A stretch of DNA of 64,000 nucleotides from assembly GCA_016946835.1 (NCBI GenBank), contig JACVTC010000010.1, forward strand, positions 340,001 to 404,000, given 5' to 3'. Origin of the DNA: Neocallimastix lanati (nom. inval.). Taxonomy: Eukaryota > Neocallimastigomycota > Neocallimastigomycetes > Neocallimastigales > Neocallimastigaceae. Shown piece after piece: positions 1-10,793 of the stretch (positions within the stretch are counted from its first letter, which is position 1; the number at the start of each line of letters is the position of its first letter). Under the pieces are notes generated by a model that saw nothing but the letters and a program-made list of their open reading frames with translations, had not been told where the DNA came from and did no database searches. Position numbers and translations under genes: made by a program.

Positions 1-157
1 AATTTTTCATTATTTAATTATGTTAGCGAAATTAGTAATGAAATTGAATATAGTGAAAATGAAATTAAGGCTCTTAAAGAAAAAATTGAATTATTGGAAA
101 AAGAAGAAAAAGAAAATCAAGAAAAGAAACAAGAAACAATAAAACATATGGAGGTAA

Positions 158-188
<31 letters not shown>

Positions 189-1729
189 TTAATTCAAAAA
201 AAAAAAAAAAAAAAAACAGTATAAGTTTTTTCAGAAATATTTTTAAATGGAATATGTTTAAATATTTTATATTATTTCTATTATTAATACATAAATTTGT
301 AAATTTTAAAAATCAATCACACGTGATAATACATGTGATAATATATAATATACACATAAATTAATTTTTTTTTTTTTTTTATTTTTTTATAAAAAAAAAA
401 ATAAAATAAAATAATATTATAGGAATGTTTGGAATCTAGTAAAGAGAAAAATGAAGGATATATTAATGATACTAGATCAAAACAAAATATTGTTGATATA
501 ATATGTCAAAATATTACAGTAATTCTACAAAAATTAATTGAATTTAAGCCTCCACCAGGTGCAGAATTTTATTTGACCCCATCCACATTCGTTACGAATG
601 CTCAATCCATAATTGAAAAACAAAATAAATTAAATGAAAATACACAAGATGATACTGGAAATACAGATGATTCCAAAGTAACTACATCATCTGAAGACAA
701 GCCAGCCACTGAAACTGAAATTGATAAAGAAAATAATGATGATACAACGGAAGCTCAAGAAAAAACAACTAATGAAGCCAGTCTTCTATCCGAAAATAAA
801 GAAAGTGAATCCCCATTAACCGAAAATGAAAATAAATCTGAAGGGAATAAAGAATCTGATCTATCACCTGAAACTCCAAATGGTGAAAATTTAGAAAATG
901 AAAACGGTGATAAGAAAGAAGAAGCTGAAAATACAAATAATGGAGAAACGAAGGAAAGCAACGAAATTAAGGAAGCTAATGAAAATAATGAATCCAATGA
1001 GAATAACGAAGAAAAGGATAAAAGTAATGAAAGTGATGAAGCAAATATTGATAAAAGCAAAGAACAAGAAAATAATGTTATTGATAATGAAGATAAAGAA
1101 GAAAAGAAAGATTCCCCGACAGAAATAACACCAGATGCGGAAGATCAGAAAAAAGATCAATCAAATTTGGATCCAAACCAAGATAACTCTAATGGTAAAC
1201 CAACTACACCAAATAATGTTTCTGAAGAAGATATCAAAAAGAATATGAAACTTTCTGAAGATGTCATTAATTTAATTTTAAATAAATCGGAAACCAATAA
1301 AATTATTGATAAAGAAGTTGGTAGAAATGCTACTATCATTAATCTTTTAAATGATGAAAAAGTTGATTCCATAAATCTGATTGAAGTCATAAGATATATT
1401 GAAGAAAAAACTAATGAATTATTAGTATTCAACTACATGACTCACTTACCTAAACGTAAAGATTCATCTGAGAATGAAATTAAACCAACCGAAAAGATGT
1501 TTATGAGTTCTGAAGAAGTTGATACCATTCAAAATATCACTCTTCTTGGACCAGGTCCTGAAGCTCCAATTACTAACTTAAATATTAAAATACCTGAAAG
1601 GTAAAAAATATTTTTAAAAACATTCTTTTTATATATATATATTATATAAATATATATTATTATTATCATTTTATTATTATTATCATTTTATTATTATTAT
1701 CATTTTATTATTATTATCATTTTATTATT

Positions 1730-1771
<42 letters not shown>

Positions 1772-2183
1772 TATAAATCTATATAAAGCATAGAAATCAC
1801 ATATATATAATAATTTCTAATAATAATATTTATAATAAATATTATATATATATTTAATAGTGAGGATTTACCAGAGTATTTGAATAGTGGTGAAGAAGAA
1901 AAGAGATTATTTACTCGTGATGAACTCACTAAAAGAACTATTATGAACGTATGTATAATTTATAAAACATAATCTAAAAATTTAATATATCAACTACTAT
2001 TTTATTAATATTTTATATAAATTAATAAATATATATGTATTTATTTTTTATAAAATAAATTAATATTAATATTTTATTTTATTTATATATATTTATTTTT
2101 ATAAAATATAATAATATACACAACATTTATAGTATAATAATAAAACCAAAAATAAAGAAGAAACTAATAGTCAATTAAACTAA
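1..2183 (+). CDS. Outer dynein arm docking complex protein, ODAD1/CCDC114/CCDC63-like (5' partial)
   Basis: Partial gene entering from the left edge. Exons 1-153, 423-1600, 1861-1948 and 2133-2183 join in phase to 489 residues ending at TAA. Introns are GT-AG (GTAAAT, GTAAAA, GTATGT donors; ATAG acceptors). Seen: an N-terminal coiled coil opening with FNYVSEISNEIE followed by K/E heptads, a block resembling the C-terminal coiled coil of ODAD1/CCDC63 and Chlamydomonas DC2. Then comes an acidic E/N/S/K-rich low-complexity insert of about 200 residues (roughly 640-1230), and a conserved tail with IEVIRYIEEKTNELL and a GPGPE motif. Family role: the docking complex anchors outer dynein arms on axonemal doublet microtubules. 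It implies a flagellated life stage. The TTG/ATG inside exon 2 is not the true start because the frame continues upstream by splicing. Family call is from motif memory; CCDC114 versus CCDC63 cannot be separated. Confidence 0.72.
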
Positions 2184-2668
2184 TTAAATTAAAAAAAAAA
2201 AAAAAAAATTAATAAATTTATATTACATTAGATTTGTTTTAAATATAATTATATACGTTTAAAATTATTGTTTATCTTTAATTATTAATAATTATTATTT
2301 TATTATTAATATATATTTTACATAAAGAAATTAAAATTTGTCATAAATATTAATAATTATTTTTTTATTATTAATATATATTTTACATAAAGAAAATTAA
2401 ATTTTGTAATAAATATATTTTACATAGAAGAAAATTAAATATTAATATTAAATATGTTTTATGTTTTACATGAAGAAATTAAAAAATTAATAATAAATAT
2501 ATAAAAGGCAAATTTTTTATATATTTATATTATTTTTATATTTATAATTAATAAATATATATATATATGTATATATAATCCACATAATATTGAATTGAGT
2601 TTCTATACCTTTAATATATATTTATTTATTATTATTATTATTATAAATAACTATTCTGTATATATATA

Positions 2669-2713
<45 letters not shown>

Positions 2714-4241
2714 TTTATTTTTAATTAATTATAGATAACAGTTCTTTTTTTTTTTTTTTTTTTTTTTTATAGAAATAAATTTATTTTATTCATTTTAATA
2801 AATTAATAATTTTAAATAAAATAATAATATAAAATTTGGTTTTAAGTAAAATAAAAATAAAAATAATAATAGTAAAAAAAAAAAAAAAAAGAAAAAGAAA
2901 GTAATAACAAAAACACAAAAAAAAAAATTAAAAATAAAAGAAATTCTCGTGTTAAAATTAATTTGGTAATATCAAATAAATTTATAAAAAAAAATAGGTA
3001 AAAAAAAAAAAAAAAAAAAAAAAAGGATAAAAATATATACAAATAAATAAAAAAATATATTTAGAAAATTTATATATTTCTATTACTTAATCTTAAACTA
3101 ATATTTTGATATAATTTTATAATTTTTTATATCTTTTTTTTAAATATAAGAAAATATTACCATAATTTTAATATAAATTAATTTTAAAAATTATAAATAA
3201 TTGTTTAGAATTGTTCAAAAAAAAAATTAGAAAAATAAAAATAGAAAAAAGATTCAATCCTATCATTATAAAATGATTGATTAATTTATATCCACTTTTT
3301 TTTTTTTATCTGTATCAATAAATAACAAATTAATGAATTACGATTAAACTATCAAAAAAAAAATTTTTTTATTTTTTTTTTTTTTAAATTATCAAAAATG
3401 CTTTATTAATATTTTTAAATTTATGGTTAATTAAATAATTTTAATGTTGCACATATGAGATTGAAAGTGGATTTTAGGTATATTAATTAAATAGGATTAG
3501 GTTAATTATTTTATATTATTATTTTATATATTATTTTAAAATATTTAAATATTTTTGTATATTATAATTATTCATTACTAATTATTATTATCACTTGTTA
3601 GTTAATAATACTATAATATTTTATTAAAATTTATTTTGACTATTATTATTATTACTATCATTATTATAATTATTATTCAATATTTATTCATTATTTAATT
3701 CAAGATATAATTTATCTTGACTATAATTTTTATTTTTATTATTATTGCTATTATTATTATAATTATTATTCAATATTTATTTATTTATTATTTAATTCGA
3801 GTTATAAAATTTTCTTCTTATTATTTCTTATTATTTCTTCTTATTATTATTTCTTCATCTTAATTATTAGTTTATATTTTATATTATTACTATTTTTACT
3901 TTTATTTAATATTATTTTTATATTGTTATTTTTAATTATTGCTATTTACACATATTTAAAAAAAAATTAAAAATACTGATTTGCTATTTGACAGAAATTT
4001 TTGTTTAAAATTTAATTTAGTTCAAATATACTTCAATATATTATCAATATATGTAAATATATGTAAATATATTAATCCAGAAATTAAATTTCCATAAAAG
4101 GATTTTTTAATAAAATATTTAAAGATACAAAAAAAAAAATAAAAAAAAAAAAGTTTAAAAAAAAAAATAAAAAAAAAAAAAAATACCACAAAGCCTGATA
4201 TTAAATTTTATATTAATAAAATAAAATAAAATATAATATTT

Positions 4242-4272
<31 letters not shown>

Positions 4273-4809
4273 TTTCTATTTATATAAAATATCAAAAATT
4301 ATCCATAAAATATTGATAAGCTTTTTTCTATATAATATTATTATCAAAAAAATAATTAAATATAAACAATTATAAAAAAATAATTATTTAAATTAATTTT
4401 AATTAAAATCAAAAATTAAAAAAGTATAGATTAATTAATTATCTAGCCATAGAAAAGGAACTTAATATTTTAATATTGTTTTTTTTTATTAATAAATATA
4501 AAAAAAGATTAAAAAAAATTATAAATTAATGTCATATCGGATAGTATAAATATATAATAGTATTAATATTAATATCAATATTTAAGTATAAATAAGTCAA
4601 AAAAGAACTTTTTTTATTTTTAAAAAATTTAAAATTTTTTAAAAAATAAAAAAAAGTTTTAAAAATTTTAGAATAAAAATAAAGGTAATTAAATATATGA
4701 TTTTAAATATTGAAATAATAAAATATAAAAATATAAATATAAAAATTTTTATTAATTATTAATTTTTTTTTAAAAAAAATATTGAAAATGTTATAGAACT
4801 AATACAAAA
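2184..4809. other. AT-only intergenic region, no gene seen
   Basis: About 2.6 kb of nearly pure A+T with long homopolymers (for example poly(A) near 2672-2710 and poly(T) near 2744-2768). Open frames here are short and phenylalanine/lysine-rich, as expected from homopolymers. No splice-joined conserved peptide was found. Confidence 0.7.
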
Positions 4810-5660
4810 ATGATAAATGCTCAACAAGAAAATAAAACAAATTCAGGAGATTCTATTCCTGATGACTTTTTAAATCAATCTTCTATATTATATGCTTCAA
4901 ATCCACCAACTGTTATTCCTTTAATTGGAGTTTCATCCGATTCTGAAATTATATATGAAATAAACCTTTCTGTTCCTAAAGAAACAGCTATTGATTATGT
5001 CAATTGGCTTCGTGATTTTACTAAAAATTTATGTGAAATAACACCAGGTAAAATTTTATATATATATTATTATTAACATAATTTATATTTATATATTAAA
5101 ATGCAATTAGTCATAGTGTTATTAAAAATAAGTATAGAAATATATATTAAATAATTAAATTAATAAAATAATAATATTTTTATTTAAAAAGGTTTTACTT
5201 CCTGCAATGTCTACAGTCAACCAAAACCAGGTATATATTTTTAAATATTAAACATTTATTAGTAATATAATATTAATATATATAAATTAAAATATTTTAT
5301 TATTTATATATAATTTTTTAAAGCTGGTCTTCATTGGTTAAGCGAAGAAGGGGATTCAAAAGTAAGTTAAGAAACTTTGAAATTTTAAATAAATTATATT
5401 GGAATAGTAATTATAGTATAGTTTGTTTATAAGTTTTGAAGCTAATTATTATTTTTATTTTTATTTTTTATATAAATCTCATAAATATGTGTTAAAAAAA
5501 GTATTATCTTACAGTACATTATCATATAAGTTCTCAAGAATATCTTAAGGAATACTTGAAGGTTGAACAACCAGATGTAGCAAAAGCTGAAATTGATCGT
5601 TTCAAATTTAATGTCATATCAAGAAGAGTACTCAGAAATTTACTTAATACTTCTGCATAA
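4810..5660 (+). CDS. Small DUF4286-like protein (ferredoxin-like/dimeric alpha-beta barrel type)
   Basis: Four exons (4810-5047, 5192-5230, 5324-5361, 5502-5660) give exactly 158 codons, 157 residues, with phases 1,1,0 and GT-AG introns. The ATG follows an A-rich leader and opens with MINAQQEN. After about 40 variable residues the protein shows EIIYEINLSVP, YVNWLRDF, ITPGFTS, GLHWLSEEGDSKYYLTVHY, a YLKEYL helix and a terminal IDRFKFNVISRRVL. This order (beta strand, helix ending in WL, PGF, central strand TVHY, helix, RF..SRRVL) matches my memory of the DUF4286 family, mostly known from bacteria, of roughly 100 residues. No function is known to me; the small fold resembles stress-responsive or antibiotic-monooxygenase-like dimeric barrels. 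No signal peptide or TM segment. The exon structure is firm; the family name is moderately sure. Confidence 0.68.
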
Positions 5661-5737
5661 AAAAAGATCATTAGAAATATTTAATCCTCCAATTGTTAGA
5701 CTATTAATGAATCATTTTAATCAAAAAAAAAAAAAAA

Positions 5738-6482
5738 GAAATAAATAAATAATTTTTACGATTGAAAATGTTTCATTTAAATAATGAACATAAAATTTAG
5801 AATATAATAGTAATATTCATAATTAATTACTAATTTAATATTATAATTAAAATAATATATAAGTGATGATAAATTTTTTTTTTTTTTTTAAATTGGAAAT
5901 GTTTTCATTAAATTAGCATTCTTATTTTAGAGAATGAAAATAATCATAAATAATATTAATATTTCAATATTTTATATTGTCATAATAAATTATAAATTTG
6001 AAATATTAATGTAAATATAAGGAAACTATACATATCATACAATATTATTTAAAAAAATTATTAATAAAAACTAATAATATAAAAATTAATTTATAAAATA
6101 AAATAGATAAAAAAGAAATAAATAAATAATTTTTACAATTGAAAATGTTTCATTTAAATAATGAACATAAAATTTAGAATATAATAGTAATATTCATAAT
6201 TAATTACTAATTTAATATTATAATTAAAATAATATATAAGTGATGATAATTTTTTTTTTTTTTAAATTGGAAATGTTTTCATTAAATTAGCATTTTTATT
6301 TTAGAGAATGAAAATAATCATAAATAATATTAATATTTCAATATTTTATATTGTCATAATAAATTATAAATTTGAAATATTAATGCAAATATAAGGAAAC
6401 TATACATATCATACAATATTATTTAAAAAAATTATTAATAAAAACTAACAATATAAAAATTAATTTATAAAATAAAATAGAT
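5738..6482. repeat. Tandem duplication, two copies of about 370 bp, period 377
   Basis: The block that starts with an AAATAAATAATTTTTAC stretch and contains GAAAATGTTTCATTTAAATA, a poly(T) tract and AAATATAAGGAAACTATACA occurs at about 5738-6105 and again at about 6112-6482. The copies differ by only a few substitutions and in poly(T) length. It lies directly downstream of the small DUF4286-like gene. No coding potential is seen. Confidence 0.9.
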
Positions 6483-6550
6483 ATATTATTCATAAAATAA
6501 TAAAAATGTATTATTAATTTTTTTTTTTTTTAGAGTTATTTGTTTAGTTA

Positions 6551-6638
6551 ACTTCTATTTTAAAATGTAAATACTTCTATTTTAAAATGTAAATACTTCT
6601 ATTTTAAAATGTAAATACTTCTATTTTAAAATGTAAAT
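6551..6638. repeat. Minisatellite, four perfect 22-bp units
   Basis: The unit ACTTCTATTTTAAAATGTAA plus AT is repeated four times without change (6551, 6573, 6595, 6617). It is not the same as the flanking tandem duplication. Confidence 0.95.
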
Positions 6639-7322
6639 ACTAATAATTAATTTAATGTTCGGTTACTTAGTTTAAAAGTTTAAATACTAATAGTAAATAT
6701 ATATATATATAATTAATAAATAATGTTTGTTTTTCAAATTATAATATAAATTTATATATTTTTTTATTTTTTAAAAATTAATCAATTTAATTTCAATTAA
6801 AATTTAAAAAAGGCAAAGAAAAAATTCCAATACAAATATCATCAATAAATCTAAAGAGAAACTATTATCCACAAGACTCAACTTAATTTTTTAATACAAT
6901 ATAAAAAATTTTATGCAATTTCCTTTCAAGTATTTGATTTTTTTTTTTTTTTTTTGACTAGAAATAAACTTTATTTATTAATATTTAAAAAAAGTTAATA
7001 TTATTTTATTTTTTTAATTTTTTTATTTTTATTTTTATTTTTTATTGTTTTATATAAATACTAGAAAATATTAAGTATTTATAATTAATGATGAATTACA
7101 AATTGTATGTATAAATATATATAAAAATTAAAATTAAATATTTACAAATTGTATGCATAAATATATATATATAAAATAAGTACTTGTAAATATTTATACA
7201 AGTATTTATAATTAATGATGAATTGTTTACTAATTGTATACATTTATTTATATATATATATAAAAGATTAAATTTAAATAATTACAAATTATATGAATAA
7301 ATAAATATATATAATAAAAAGG

Positions 7323-7654
7323 GGAGTGGTGCATTTCGTCAAATTGCATTTCGCTAGGTTGCATTCCGCCAATTTTTTGAAAGAATGTGGCGCATTAAAA
7401 AATATGATATTTTGCCAAATTGCAATTTAGCCAGGTTGCATTTCTCCAAATTGAAAATTATTAAATATATAAATAAATCAATAAATAAAATTAAATATTA
7501 TTAATATTGAATAAAAACAATTTTAAAAAAAATTATTTTGAATTAATATTTATTTATTTATTCATTTATTTATATCAATACTCCACTTTTCGAAACTCAA
7601 CTTGGGAAAATGCAACATTTTAATACTACGCCACTTGGCGAAATGCAACTCTCC
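7323..7654. mobile_element. MITE/foldback-like element with imperfect terminal inverted repeats
   Basis: The left end GGAGTGGTGCATTTCGTCAA (7323-7342) and the reverse complement of 7635-7654, GGAGAGTTGCATTTCGCCAA, agree at 17 of 20 positions. Inside each end the same TTGCATTTCGCCAA-type motif recurs: about four more variant copies on the left to 7450, and one or two inverted degenerate copies on the right from about 7583. The middle is plain AT. Total about 332 bp with no ORF, consistent with a non-autonomous DNA transposon or foldback element. Target-site duplication is not clear in the AT flanks. Confidence 0.55.
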
Positions 7655-7810
7655 ATATAAAACTCTCCAAGATAAAAAGATAAAATTTAACATATGTAAA
7701 AGTTATTAAAATGTATTATTACAAGTAATTATTTTTTATTAGCTTTTAAAATAAGAATTAAAATAAAATTTAAAATAAAAAATAATAATTAAATAAAATA
7801 TATTCTTCAT

Positions 7811-7841
<31 letters not shown>

Positions 7842-8668
7842 GAAATTAAAATAAATAATTGAAATAAAAAATTGAAATAAAAATTGAAATAAAAATCAAA
7901 ATAAATTAAAGTATAAAATAAAAATTAAATTATATATATTAAAAATAAAATAAAAAATTTAAAATCAATTGAGGTATTATACATTTGTGATAATAGTAAA
8001 AATAATTAATTATTTATTAAAATTTAATTACATTTTGATACATTATGTAGTTTTATTTATACTGTTTAAAATTAAATTATTATATTTCATTTAAATACAA
8101 ACTATAATCTAGATATAATAAATAATTTTTTTTTTGTTTAAATTGTATATAAATAAATAATTTAATCCTTTTTTTTTTTTTTTTTTTTTATTTATTTTTC
8201 TTTTTTTAATTATTATTATTCTTAATTTTTTTTTATTATTATTAATTTTTGAATTAAATGTTCGATTTAAACTAAATAATAAATTGAAAAGCAATAATAA
8301 AAATTTATAGAGGTAAGCAATAGATATATCATAAAGTAATAATAAGTATTATATATATTATATAATTAATTCTTTTTTTAAATAAAAAGAATGAATAATA
8401 AATTATTTATTTTTATAAAAATAAATATTTAGAAACAATTTATTATTTCTTATTAATAATTTTATTACCTTTTTTTCCTATTTTTTTTTTTTTTTTTTTT
8501 TTCTTTTATATATATATATATATATATACATATATAAGATATTTATTATTTAGATAAATTAATAATAATAGAAAAAATTTTTAACAATAATTAAAATATA
8601 TATAGATATATTAAACTATCGAGTATAATAAAGATTAAAATTTTTAAATAATAATATAAATAAGCAAT
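7655..8668. other. AT-rich spacer upstream of myosin I
   Basis: Homopolymers and AT words only, including poly(T) tracts near 7811-7840 and 8170-8187. No recognisable gene. It presumably holds the myosin promoter, but no element can be named with confidence. Confidence 0.6.
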
Positions 8669-10305
8669 ATGGCTTTTCACTGGACTTCAAAAACCAGTAG
8701 TAGCTCTTCAGCGGTAAATAACCTTTACAATAATATTACAATAGCGAGAAAAATAATTGCTCATTTGCAAATATAAAAAAAAAGTGAAATTATCAATAAA
8801 AAAAACAAAAAAAAAAAAAAATACAAATTTATAAATATGTTAATTTACTTTTCGGTCTCGGAATAATATATAATTTAAAATGCATAAATGAATAAATAAA
8901 TATATATAATAAGCAATACAAATCAATATTAAACAAAATATTAGAAAAAATATATATTATAATTAGTCATGAATCATTAGTATAAAATATTGAAATTTAC
9001 ATTTAATATTTATAATGTTTTTTCCATTTTAGTTGTTTATATTTGAAAATATTGAAATTGAAATAAAATATTCAATCTCAATATCATTATATATAAATAT
9101 ATAATATAATAAATATATAATATAATAAATATAATTATTATTTTTAATAAATAATGAAAAGATTTAATAATCACTTAAATATTATGTTTATTAAATATAG
9201 TAAAATGTTGCTAATTATAATTATGAATATTTAATAAATATATATTAATAAATTATTAAAACAACAAAGGGGGTTGAAGATATGGTTTTACTTTCTAAAG
9301 TAACCGAAGAACAAATTGTAGAAAATCTTCGTAAAAGGTATATTAATATTGATATATACAAAAAGATAATATTTATGTTAATGTTACCGATATTACTATA
9401 AATAAATAAATATATATACTTAACATAAATTTTATTTCATAAAAATTAATTAATAAATTCCAGATATCAAAATGATTTAATTTATACCTATATTGGTCCA
9501 ACCCTAGTAGCTGTTAATCCATATAAGCAACTTCCATATTTCACACAAAAGGAAATTGGTATAAATATATATTTATATTTAATTTTTTGAAATAATAATT
9601 TTAATAATTTATATATTAATATATAAATTTTTATATTTAAAATTAAATAAAATATTTTTAGATATGTATAGAGGAGCTGTAAGAAAATTTTTATTTATAT
9701 ATTTTAATAATATATTTCTATTAATTGGAAAAAATAAGAAAAAAATTAAATATTTATTCTAAATATTAACAATACAATAGGCTTCACATGAAAACGCTCC
9801 ACACATTTACGCAACAGCAGATACAATGTAATTAATTATAAATTAATTAATTTATAATTATTTTTTATAAGATATTTTTAATAAAACATAATATTTATCT
9901 ATTGGAAAAATAAAATCGATTTAAAATAAATAAATAAATAAATAAAAAAATAAATAAATAAAATAAAAATTTAAATAAATTATAATAAAATAAATAAATA
10001 GGTTTCAAAACATGATGACGGATGAAGAAAATCAATGTGTTATTATTAGGTAAATATAAGCAATATCAATCAATTAGCAAATATATAAATATAAATTCTA
10101 TTAATATATAAATATATAATAAATGTTTAGTATAAAAATTGTTAATTTATAACTATATAATAAATAAAATATTATTTATTATTATTATAATTATTATTAT
10201 TATTATTTTATATGTTATATTTATAGTGGTGAAAGTGGTGCGGGTATAATATCATAATATTATTAAAATTTTGAAATATATGATTTTTTTTTAATATGTT
10301 AAAAA

Positions 10306-10347
<42 letters not shown>

Positions 10348-10754
10348 TTTAATTTCTTAACTATTTTAAATAAATAGGAAAAACCGAATCAGCTAAATTA
10401 ATTATGTAAATTACTATAAAAAGTTTTAATTTTATTTTAATTATAATAGTAAATTTTAAAAAATTAATATAACTTAAAAAATTATAATTATTATTATTAT
10501 AATTATTATAACCATAAATATACGCATTAATTTAGGGTAAGATGATAAATAATAATTTATTTTATTAATATATTATTCAATGAAAAAAAAAAAAAAAAAA
10601 GTTATTGATATTAATAAAATATGAATTTACATTATAATAAATTGTCATATTAATAAATTACAACATTAAAAGAATTATATTGCAGCTGTCTCTGATCGTG
10701 GTGGTTCAGGAAACAACATTGTAGAACAAGTTAAAAACATTATTTTAGGAGTAA

Positions 10755-10793
<39 letters not shown>

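Noticed and set aside
755-1160. Long antisense frames opposite the docking-complex exon
   Set aside because: Shadows of the acidic low-complexity coding strand; Ser/Phe/Ile-only composition and no splice context.
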